A stretch of DNA of 64,000 bases from Omphiscola glabra (lineage: Eukaryota > Mollusca > Gastropoda > Lymnaeidae): the NCBI GenBank assembly GCA_964017045.1, contig OZ024802.1:8940435-9004434 (forward strand), written 5' to 3'. Below are positions 56,301 through 64,000 of this stretch, one piece after another (position 1 is the stretch's first letter; the number at the start of each line of letters is the position of its first letter). The position numbers and the translations under genes are program-made. The notes beneath the pieces were generated by a model that was given only the letters and a program-made list of their open reading frames with translations, was not told the origin of the DNA and did not search any database.

Positions 56301-57460
56301 ATAACTTTAGTAGATGGGAAGTTCACGCATTGCTGTCGCCAATGTTTGGCGGGCTATATCTAGTATTGATTAATGTACTTGTAATTACGTAGCCAAAGAG
56401 CGCACACCATGTTTCTGCAGTGGCGAAAGGGGCGACCAATAGAGTATAGAAGACACTATGTTGCTGAGTGGCGAAAGGGGCGACCACCGATGGCGGAACT
56501 CTGTGGGGTGTTATTTATAACGTTATATAAATAATGTGTGTCTGTTTTAGAGAGCGACCTTTTTAGAGTTAGCACAGGGCAGCACATAGTCAAGGTACGT
56601 CATTGGTCGCCCAGACACCAGGGCAGCACATAGTCAAGGCACGTCATTGGTCGCCCAGACACCAGGGCAGCACATAGTCAAGGCACATCATTGGTCGCCA
56701 GACACCAGGGCAGCACATAGTCAAGGCACGTCATTGGTCGCCAGACACCAGGGCAGCACATAGTCAAGGCACGTCATTGGTCGCCAGACACCAGGGCAGC
56801 ACATAGTCAAGGCACGTCATTGGTCGCCAGACACCAGGGCAGCACATAGTCAAGGCACGTCATTGGTCGCCCAGACACCAGGGCAGCACATAGTCAAGGC
56901 ACGTCATTGGTCGCCAGACACCAGGGCAGCACATAGTCAAGGCACATCATTGGTCGCCAGACACCAGGGCAGCACATAGTCAAGGCACGTCATTGGTCGC
57001 CCAGACACCAGGGCAGCACATAGTCAAGGCACGTCATTGGTCGCCCAGACACCCATGTTTGTTTTAAATATTTGCAACAGGGATACCCGGATATGCCAAG
57101 CCTCAAAATACCCGGAACCTGTGTACATAATATTGCACCCGGCTGAGCCCTAATTTACAAGCACTATAAAATGTGTAGATCGTTCTTAAGTCCGCATAGG
57201 GGTTAACTTACGCCATGGCTCTAGGATGTTTTCAGAGACGTTAAAATTGATTAATGTGTCGTCATTTCAGGTTCGGGTCCAGGCTGGGAAGAGACGGCAA
57301 TGGCTGCCAGAGATGCGAGTGTCGTCCCTCACGTAGAACGAGACGGGCGATGCTACTGCCGTGGAAGTGCCCCATGAGGTGCGCCATTCGTTGTATAGAC
57401 GGGCAGGTCCTTGACAAACACAGATGTCCTATGTGCAGATGCAGAATACCAGGAATTTGA
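53297..57460 (+). CDS. Gene B: secreted antistasin-like cysteine-rich protein (3 exons, 161 aa)
   Basis: Exons are 53297-53360, 55564-55795 and 57271-57460, with GT-AG introns of 2203 and 1475 bp in phases 1 and 2, as in gene A. Residues 1-20 are a signal peptide (PLLLLVLAVVGVGS). The mature part has 22 cysteines: a shortened first module (Cys28, 32, 45, 47), then complete modules at Cys59-84, Cys86-116 and Cys132-156, each ending C-x2-C-x-C. The Cys59-84 module (CPHVYCALGSC) has no counterpart in gene A. A sequon (Asn51-Met-Thr) follows module 1, and a basic linker RRTRR (120-124) precedes the last module. Antistasin relatives inhibit trypsin-like proteases, but no Arg follows the second cysteine of a complete module here, so the target is open. 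An upstream in-frame ATG at 53120 would bury the signal peptide and was not used. Confidence 0.82.
53610..54175 (+). repeat. 22-bp minisatellite, ~26 copies, gene B intron 1
   Basis: The unit is TTATAACAAGTTTCAGAATG plus TG, with AAAAAG, TTTCTG and GTGCTA variants. Confidence 0.97.
54374..54450 (+). mobile_element. hAT MITE end fragment, gene B intron 1
   Basis: AAGCGGTTCTTAACATGTGG then GAACCC and GGGATCCC resembles the left half of CAGNGGTTCTCAAC-type MITEs such as 34688-34867. No right terminus found. Confidence 0.4.
54560..54985 (+). repeat. 39-bp minisatellite, 11 copies, gene B intron 1
   Basis: The unit is TCTGACGTAATAAGTCACCA plus TCCTATAATAAACTCTAAC. A multiple of 3, so the minus strand is open (VRVRVYYRMVTYY repeats). 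Each unit has a TGACGTAA CRE/ATF-like site. Confidence 0.96.
55021..55309. mobile_element. Foldback (long inverted repeat) MITE, 289 bp
   Basis: The left arm 55021-55152 and right arm 55179-55309 are reverse complements at about 90% identity over ~130 bp, separated by 26 bp. Arms start CCGGAAATTT and hold repeated GATCGA motifs. Fragments of the arm-loop junction also occur at 573-680 and 23530-23620. Target duplication is unclear (TA on both sides at most). Confidence 0.9.
55564..55795 (+). CDS. Gene B exon 2
   Basis: 232 bp after acceptor CCCCTGTCAG, ending GGCTGCAG|GTTGGT. It carries module 1, the extra module and the first half of the next one. It is 87 bp (29 codons) longer than gene A exon 2. 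Confidence 0.86.
56010..56360 (+). repeat. Dispersed repeat copy 3, gene B intron 2
   Basis: CAATAACTACGCTAAATGAT and CAACTGCGTTTGGTGCGTAA match 28430-29030. It includes a G14 run at 56232-56245. Confidence 0.78.
56421..56484 (+). repeat. Direct duplication GTGGCGAAAGGGGCGACCA
   Basis: The 19-bp block occurs at 56421 and 56466. Confidence 0.8.
56575..57053 (+). repeat. 43/44-bp minisatellite, 11 copies, gene B intron 2
   Basis: The unit begins GGGCAGCACATAGTCAAGGC and ends TCGCCAGACACCA, with a C2/C3 length variant. It ends about 215 bp before the exon 3 acceptor. Confidence 0.97.
57271..57460 (+). CDS. Gene B exon 3 (terminal)
   Basis: 190 bp after acceptor GTCATTTCAG; it encodes RFGSRLGRDGNGC, the linker and the last module, and ends at TGA 57458-57460 without the Pro/Gly/Trp tail of gene A. 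Confidence 0.85.
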
Positions 57461-57562
57461 TTGGAGTCAGCTGAGAATGATGAGAATAGCCGGCTGCAGA
57501 GACTCTTTGAGACTCCAGCTTTACTATTAAGTTATTGCATCAATAGGATTTTTTTCCTCTTC

Positions 57563-57568
57563 ATTAAA
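57563..57568 (+). promoter_or_regulatory. ATTAAA poly(A) signal candidate, gene B
   Basis: ATTAAA lies 103 bp after the stop; another ATTAAA is near 57706. A canonical AATAAA at 58147-58152 is followed by an A12 run. Which is used cannot be told. Confidence 0.35.
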
Positions 57569-57734
57569 TTGTCATATTATTGTGTCATCCTCCATGCACA
57601 CGAGTATTTGTTTGTGTCAGACATCAGTGTCAGATAAAAGACATTAACTGTGCAATACTGTGCATGTAACATGGGAAAATCAACCAAATATATATCGTTA
57701 TTTTTATTAAAACTTTTATTTAACTGGAATTGAT

Positions 57735-57860
57735 AAGGGATTGGAGGCTAGGTGGGTGGGTGGCTAGGTGGGTGGTGGGGGTGGGTAGGTGGTCGGGTAG
57801 GTGGGAGTTGGGGTGGGTGGGTGGTGGGGTAGGTGGGGGGTGGGGTTGGGGGTAGTTTGT
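57735..57860 (+). repeat. G-rich GGTGGGTGG tract
   Basis: About 125 bp of GGTGGGTGGCTAGG and GGTGGGGGTGGG units on the + strand, with dozens of GGG/GGGG runs, a strong potential G-quadruplex just 3' of gene B. Confidence 0.9.
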
Positions 57861-58548
57861 AGATATTTGACCTGCATGCAGCCCAGGCTTAAATTTATTT
57901 CGGGGTGGGGGGTGATAGTTTGTAGTGGACTTACATGCATACATTGCCAGTAAATTGATCGCCCGCTTTTAACAGAGAAAGTGCGGTAAATATATTGAGG
58001 CAGCTAGTCTTTTCTTTAAAGTGCTGAGAGATTATTGGTTGCACTGAGTTTTCATTGAGACCTCGTCGCTATGCAGCAGAATATATTTGCTTAGCAAGAA
58101 AGGTGCATGAACAGAGAGGCTTACCATTGTAGATGACTTTAGTAACAATAAATTATAATATTTAAAAAAAAAAAATGTGTTTCATTTTTATTGTTGTATT
58201 ATGCGATTTTTTATGTAGTCTATTCAACGATTAGCCAAAAATTAGAATGTTACAAAAGTAATTACCTTTTGTGATATTGCGGATCAAAATTAATGGAAAG
58301 CGGCTCTATGATAAATTACAACTGGTTACGCAGTGTGGCGCGAAAAGGCGCCAAAATCTTTTTCTTTTAAAGGATCTTCAGGCACACTAAAAATATGATA
58401 AAAATCCATGTACTTGACAAAGATATTTGGCGCCAAAAAAAGTCATGTTGCAGGCCAGCCACGTGTGGCACATTTTTATATAATGAGTGCGGAATTTTGA
58501 GTCTTCGCCCCAGGCGCCTCTTTTACTCGACACGGCGCTGCCTATAAG
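57861..58548. other. Intergenic sequence, no gene seen
   Basis: AT-rich with an A12 run near 58164. No repeat matched elsewhere in the window. Confidence 0.5.
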
Positions 58549-58673
58549 AATGAAATAATATAAAGCTAACCGCTTTAGATGCCTTCAATAATATAGAACT
58601 AACCGTGTCAGATCCCTTCAATAATATTGATCTAACCGTCTCAGATCCCTTCTAAAATATAGAGCTAACATTA

Positions 58674-58788
58674 TAAAAAAAAATTCTTTTAATGTATTTC
58701 ACTTTGTACCGCGCTTCAAGCCTTTGGGGATGAAGCGTGATTTTTAAATAAACTTTATTATTGTTTATTGTTATTATTATTATCCCTT
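58674..58788 (+). mobile_element. Retroposon 3' end with (TTA)n tail
   Basis: GTACCGCGCTTCAAGCC, a ...AAATAAACTTTATTATTG stretch and a TTATTATTATTAT tail resemble the 3' UTRs of CR1/L2-type LINEs or their SINEs (the dead LINE at 31660-31690 has a similar AGCGCTTCGAGC). Confidence 0.6.
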
Positions 58789-59226
58789 CAATAATATAGA
58801 GCTCACCGTGTTAGATCCCTTAAATAATATAGAACTAACCGAGTTAGATCCCTTAAATAATATAGAACTAACCGTGTTAGATCCCTTTAATAATATAGAA
58901 CTAACCGTGTTAGGTCCCTTCAATCATATAGAACTAACCGTGTTAGATCCCTTCAATAATATAGAACTCACCGTGTTAGATCCCTTCAATCATATAGAAC
59001 TAACCGTGTTAGATCCCTTCAATCATACAGAACTCACCGTATTAGATCCCTTAAATAATATAGAACTCACCGTGTTAGATCCCTTAAATAATATAGAACT
59101 CACCATGTTAGATCCCTTAAATAATATAGAAGTAACGATGTTAAATGCCTTCAATCATATAGAACTAACGATGTTAAATGCCTTCAATCATATAGAACTA
59201 ACGATGTTAAATGCCTTCAATCATAT

Positions 59227-59930
59227 ATCTCATTAGGAAATGGCGTCAGCGGGCCGTCGAGCTTACGCTCCTAATGCCCTCCCCGGCGCCCACTCGCACC
59301 TGCCAGCCGCCTCGGCGGCAGGCCGTGCGGGAGGGCGTCAGAGACCTCCCCGGACGTGGAGCGTCCCCACCCGCAACCGCTCGATCGGGTTCGCCGACGG
59401 AGACCCTCCCCGCCCGGAGACATCTGGTCGACCGAAGACGCTGTGTTTCAAGCGTCCGTGGTCCACTCTCCTAGGTGCCGGGACGGTAAATTAACGTCCT
59501 AAAATCTCCCCCACCCGTCCCGGGGAAGCATCGGACGCCCTCTAAGAGGGATTCTACAGTGGGTTTCCACCCCGCAACTAATTTGCGAGATAGCTGGGAC
59601 GAAACGGTTGCCTAGGAGCAGCTTTCTCAGGGCTGCATATTTAGAATCACCGGCTATAGGCTTCCACCACAGCCTATAGCCTCATATCCCTTAACGGCAT
59701 CTTGTAATCATGATCCCTACCCTGTTTTTGCCTTTTCTTCCCTCTGCGAAGTATCACAGGTGGCAGCCCTGTAGGAGCCGTTTATTCCAGCAACTACCAT
59801 GCATGGCCGTGTCTGCCACGCGGGACACGCAATGGTGCTAGTGTGCCCCGGGTTAACGCCGAGGGGGTCGGTGGCCAGCGCTTCCAAATCGACAAGCCAC
59901 TACAGACTTGTCAACCGGAATCCCGGGGGA
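59227..59930 (+). mobile_element. GC-rich insertion, probably retrotransposon-derived, 704 bp
   Basis: The 14-bp GCCTTCAATCATAT lies on both sides (59213-59226 and 59931-59944). The insert is far more GC-rich than anything nearby and starts with two overlapping open frames (59240-59494 encodes MASAGRRAYAPNALPG and an Arg/Pro-rich tail). No poly(A), terminal inverted repeat or known domain is visible. A 5' region of a non-LTR element is my best guess. Because the host is a 33-bp repeat, the flanking match could partly reflect the array itself. Confidence 0.6.
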
Positions 59931-59974
59931 GCCTTCAATCATATAGAACTAACGATGTTAAATGCCTTCAATAG

Positions 59975-60934
59975 AGATATCGTCCTATTTTGAATTAGCT
60001 TTACCACGCGACCTTTCAACGTACGCGGACTTAAGCTCAAACCTCCTAGGTGACTAGTCGTAATCGTCTCAGGCGTATATTACAATCACGACACAGTGAA
60101 AGATTCATCGGTACGATCTTTGAAAGATAGTCCTCCAACATTGCAACATGAATTAACGTCAGCGGGCGTCCGATTGAATCAATTATTTATACATTACTAT
60201 TAACTGAAGCGATAGTTTAACGGAAGGAAGAATAGCTAAACATATACGTTTATAGCGGCGTTTCTCTGCGTGTAGTGCACTCTCCCAGGCGACATTAAAC
60301 CATTTAGGTGCTACGGTGACGCTGGGTCAAGACAAAACCAGAAAGGCCCTAATTATTATCGTATATTTAGGCTCTAATTATTGGATCACCCCACTGGGTA
60401 TCAGAGTGTCCATTCTGTCAGTCTCACGTTACGCACAAATGACTAGTTCAATTGTGTTTCATAATACAATCCTGGATCTGTTGTTAAATCTGTCAATACG
60501 GAAGTTTGAGTTACTGAAATCCTGTGATGTGTCTGATCCTATTGGAAGCCTCGGTCAAAGTTGAAGTTAGGCAAAACGACATCGACGTGGTTCTGTGTCT
60601 AGTCAAATCAAATGTTTCCTTCAAACATAAACATTGCTCTCACAGTCAACCAATAGAAACACGTTGTGGCATTTTATTTAAATTCGCATAGTTACCTAAT
60701 CATAATCTAGCTTATTTTCTCTCTTTTTTTTAAAATCCCTCTTTCTCTCTCTCTCGCCTTCTCTCTCCCTCATTCTCACATTCGATGTCTATCTCCATAT
60801 AATTCAGATTCATCTGTCATATTTTTGGGTCTTCAAGCAATGACACGTGTCCTTTGTTTTTGTTTATACTTCAATTTTCAACAAACATTTCTATTTTATT
60901 TCTCCAACTTGTCTTACGAGCAAGGAAAAATAAA
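59975..60934. other. Non-repetitive stretch, no gene seen
   Basis: An 82-codon + frame at 60316-60564 has no recognisable motif. CT-rich at 60715-60780. Confidence 0.45.
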
Positions 60935-61140
60935 GAGAGAGATGTGACCAAATGATGCTATTGAGAGATGTGACCAAATGATGCTTTTTAGAGGTGTAGT
61001 CAAATGATTCTATTGAGTGATGTGACCAAATAAATTATGCTATTGAGAGATGGGATCAAATGAGTCTACCAAGAGAAGCGTGGCAAATTGGCATAATGAC
61101 GCCATTGAGAGTTGTGACCAAATGACGCTATTGTCAGAGG
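60935..61140 (+). repeat. Degenerate ~27-bp minisatellite, ~7 copies
   Basis: Variants of GAGAGATGTGACCAAATGAT plus GCTATT. Confidence 0.88.
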
Positions 61141-61211
61141 CACCAAATTTTATAACTTCCCGAATATAAACCACTGTTTTAAATTCTGTCTGAGTGACTT
61201 GAGTGGTTTAC

Positions 61212-61426
61212 GGCAGGTAAGTCATATGTCTAGACTGCTGGTATGTCATATATCTAGACGGCTGGTAAGTCATATATATCTAGACGGCTGTTAAGTCATA
61301 TATATCTAGACGGCTGGTAAGTCATATATCTAGACGGCTGGTAAGTCATATATCTAGACGGCTGGTAAGTCATATATCTAGACGGCTGGTAAGTCATATA
61401 TCTAGACGGCTGGTAAGTCATATATA
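61212..61426 (+). repeat. 24-bp minisatellite, 9 copies
   Basis: The unit is GGCTGGTAAGTCATATATCT plus AGAC. Each unit contains CTG|GTAAGT, a consensus splice-donor string. Confidence 0.96.
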
Positions 61427-61700
61427 TAGTGTGGAAACTTCAGATATCCAGATAACCATAAAGTGTGTAGGAAAGTCAGATAGCTAAACAACCATATAAA
61501 GTGTGGAAACGATATCCAGATAACCATAAAGTGTAGGAAAGTCAGATAACTAAACAACCATATATAGTGTGGAAACTTCAGATATCCAGATAACCATAAA
61601 GTGTGTAGGAAAGTCAGATAACTAAACAAACATATATAGTGTGGAAACTTCAGATATCCAGATAACCATAAAGTGTATAGGAAAGTCAGATATCTATACT
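61427..61700 (+). repeat. ~72-bp tandem repeat, 4 copies
   Basis: Copies contain GTGTGGAAACTTCAGATATC and CCATAAAGTGTGTAGGAAAG. It directly abuts the previous 24-bp array. Confidence 0.93.
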
Positions 61701-62214
61701 TTTTTTTTATTTTGTTGTTGGGAGTGTAACAATTTTTTTTTAGACTTTTACCCTTGTGTTGGGTGTGTGTGGAGGTCGTGGTTGTGTGTGGTGGTTGTGT
61801 GTGGTGGTTGTGTGTGGAGGGAGATCAGGTTTAAATATTGAAATCAATTTATTGATAATCGAGGGTCGTGCTTAGAAAAATATTACATCAACTATTTTAA
61901 AATTCTATAACATTAAGCCAACAATTCCCTGGGCATTTTGTTACTAATCAACTTTTGTGTCCCAGTCCATCCCTTTCCCATGCAGTCTGTCGTCTGCTCA
62001 AACTCGTTCCATGACATCTACCATTGATTATATTCGTCTCAAGATACTGGCTCCGCTCTTGGGGCACGGACTGAAAGGTCAGAGGTTGAAGGTCGCAGTC
62101 AAACGAGTGAGTAGTAGTAAGCCTTTATTTATGCAATAAATATGAGGGTGACATACGTAGGGGCATTTAGAAAGTTACAAACAGGATTATGCAGACGAAT
62201 GACATGGCATTAGC
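61701..62214. other. Non-repetitive stretch, no gene seen
   Basis: A GT-rich patch (GTGTGTGGTGGTTGTG) lies at 61760-61815. Only short frames. Confidence 0.5.
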
Positions 62215-62640
62215 TTCTAATGTCCTGTCTCTTCCAGAAACCTTGTCCTGCCATTTCCTTCAATGACTTCTATTGTCCTGTCTCTTCCAGAAACTTTGTC
62301 CTGCCATTACTTTCATTGAATTCTATTGTCCTGTCTCTTTCAAGCTTCCAGAAACCTTGTCCTGCCATTACCTTCATTGACTTCTATTGTCCTGTCTCTT
62401 TCAAGCTTCCAGAAACCTTGTCCTGCCATTACCTTCATTGACTTCTATTGTCCTGTCTCTTTCAAGCTTCCATAAACCTTGTCCTGCCATTACCTTCATT
62501 GACTTCTAATGTCCTGTCTCTTTCAAGCTTCCAGAAACTTTGTCCTGCCATTACCTTCAAAGACTTCTATTGTCCTGTCTCTTTCAAGCTTCCATAAACC
62601 TTGTCCTGCCATTTCCTTCATCGACTTCCCGCCCCCTTCA
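62215..62640 (+). repeat. 61-bp minisatellite, 7 copies
   Basis: The unit contains TTGTCCTGTCTCTTTCAAGC, TTCCAGAAACC and TTGTCCTGCCATTACCTTCA. The first two copies lack the TTCAAGC segment. Confidence 0.96.
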
Positions 62641-62904
62641 GCAATACGAATGTAGCCTGAACGACACCGTCTAAACTGTTCTATCTGATGAAGGTCTGTG
62701 CAGTTCTCTTCAATACTGAGATCGTGGCTACAAGTTCATCAATGCATGCCATAATAACTTGTTTGATAATTAATTAAATATCTTTATATTTTAATTAATA
62801 ACATTAATGTCATACATCCAATACACTGGCTTCTCATTTCATATGATTACTCAGACGCCATTTCTACATCAATCCGTTGTCCAATTCTAGAAACTAAATA
62901 TTGG

Positions 62905-63095
62905 CCATCGAACTCCCCCATATCTTATATTGGCCATAGATCTATCTTATATTTGACATCGATCTATCATATATTGGCCATAGACCTATGTTATATTGGC
63001 CATCGACCTGACTTATATTGGTCATCGACCTATCTTATATATTGTTCATTTATCTATCTTATATTTGCCATTGATACAATATACTAGCCATCTCA
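62905..63095 (+). repeat. ~22-bp degenerate minisatellite
   Basis: Variants of ATCTTATATTGGCCATCGACCT repeat about eight times. Confidence 0.88.
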
Positions 63096-63138
63096 TATCT
63101 TTAAATTTCACATGAATCAAACGTTTGACCTTTAACAG

Positions 63139-63330
63139 GATAGACTAGAGGTTTATAGGGAACTGGCCACGACTAGAGCCCCAAAGCGTTTTATGCATAG
63201 TTCGTTCAAGTATGTGCAAATTACCAAAGGGTTCATGGATACCACGGCCCTGGCTATCGACTCCTTTTACATTGATCCATCTGATCCATTCCGAATTTCT
63301 GACCTTCGACCTTATCGGTTGGTCAAATGA
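63139..63330 (+). other. Candidate terminal exon, unidentified
   Basis: After TTTAACAG there is a 63-codon frame beginning DRLEVYRELATTRAPKRF and ending at TGA 63328-63330. Composition looks protein-like and it is not tandemly repeated, but no upstream exon or family match is evident. Confidence 0.15.
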
Positions 63331-64000
63331 CCTCCATTTATGGCCACGATTTCCACAGCTGGGATCGCTTCCTTCACGGTACTAAAAACCGAAACCTAAA
63401 AATATCCTGACGCTAATCCCGGTCCTGTGTCGCCGGCACGGCTGAAATGTCTCACACTGACCAACCGAGTGACGGAACACGTCTCGTCCAGCGCTACCCG
63501 TGCGACCACTTCTAGCGCCCAGGTCAGACGGCCCAGACAACTCGGACACAGCAATTACACCACGGGCCCCTCGGATAAGTCTCCAGGCCGCTTGACCAGT
63601 ACTCTGAGATTTCTCCAAAGCTTGGCCATGTCAACAGTGCTTATCTTCCATGCCAACAATGGTTAGCGCGCATTAAATAGAACAGAACGGGTCGCAGGTC
63701 TGCTAAGACGCTTTTATTTCCGGTTATTGACCACTGCTTGATTACAACCAAGTGGATTGGGGAGGGGGGGGGTGTGCGGAGTTACGACAGCATATGACGC
63801 TCTAGTTTCGAATATGGCCCCAAAATCTGGTGTTCTTGAGAATCCCGAGATGTTAGTTCCTTCTCCTTGATACAATTGCATCAACATCCTTTTCTTCAAA
63901 ACTCATCAATTCAACTTTTAATTGGGAAAGTGGGGGGGGGGGGGAAGAATGTCCCCTAGTTTTACGCTTTTTCCATCAGACAATACACATTTTATAATGT
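63331..64000. other. Non-repetitive end of window, no gene assigned
   Basis: 63400-63660 is GC-richer and open on both strands for about 78 codons without a recognisable domain; a donor-like CAG|GTCAGA lies near 63522. A G13 run lies at 63932-63944. Confidence 0.4.

Larger units (their letters stand above)
58549..59972 (+). repeat. 33-bp minisatellite, ~18 copies, twice interrupted
   Basis: The unit is GATCCCTTCAATAATATAGA plus ACTAACCGTGTTA. It is broken at 58674-58788 by a retroposon 3' end and at 59227-59930 by a GC-rich insertion; the last copies lie at 59931-59972. Confidence 0.95.

Noticed and set aside
59227..59930. Ribosomal DNA or bacterial contamination as the source of the GC-rich insert
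   Set aside because: No rRNA-like conserved core is recognisable, and the insert is flanked on both sides by the same minisatellite unit, so it is integrated and not a contaminant join.
72..63095. CRISPR-like regular repeats
   Set aside because: The arrays are contiguous tandem units without unique spacers, in a genome with split genes; none is a CRISPR array.

Overview
This window is animal nuclear DNA, most likely from a mollusc and probably a gastropod. It has split genes with GT-AG introns, no bacterial gene packing, non-LTR retrotransposon debris, hAT-type MITEs and small secreted cysteine-rich proteins of the antistasin type. The organism call is inference; nothing here identifies a species.

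Only two genes are well supported. Both are on the + strand in the right-hand third: gene A (exons 44597-44663, 45158-45302, 47556-47769; 141 aa) and gene B (exons 53297-53360, 55564-55795, 57271-57460; 161 aa). They are tandem paralogues with the same three-exon structure, the same intron phases (1 then 2), a signal peptide in exon 1 and a chain of antistasin-like six-cysteine modules. Gene B has one more complete module than gene A, carried inside exon 2 as 87 extra in-frame bases. They probably encode secreted protease-inhibitor-like or other disulfide-rich proteins. No other gene can be assigned; a few weak single-exon candidates are listed at low confidence.

The rest is repeat. About 55 separate tandem arrays (units of 12 to about 72 bp, up to about 90 copies) are spread from end to end, including inside the introns of both genes. 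Most long open reading frames in the window are these arrays read through: units without stops stay open, often in several frames or on both strands. The longest is a 22-bp unit in 64 copies at 51091-52499. Dispersed repeats fill much of the remainder. There are four hAT-like MITEs with perfect 8-bp target duplications (11011-11195, 14960-15133, 33485-33648, 45920-46085) and a fifth of the CAGTGGTTCTCAAAC type (34688-34867). There is a near-perfect foldback element in intron 1 of gene B (55021-55309), several 200-450 bp families with two or three copies each, and 3' fragments of at least four non-LTR retrotransposon lineages (28794-28988 and 32677-33012; 30800-31728; 41778-42860; 43742-44160).

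The most informative structures are nested. A 31-bp minisatellite at 30950-31413 has grown out of the coding sequence of a CR1/L2-like retrotransposon. A MITE splits one minisatellite (14862-15275). Two unrelated insertions, one of them GC-rich and flanked by a 14-bp direct repeat, sit in a 33-bp array at 58549-59972. A LINE 3' end is inserted in a three-copy dispersed repeat (28430-29030). I found no CRISPR array, tRNA or rRNA gene, and no convincing new multi-gene system.
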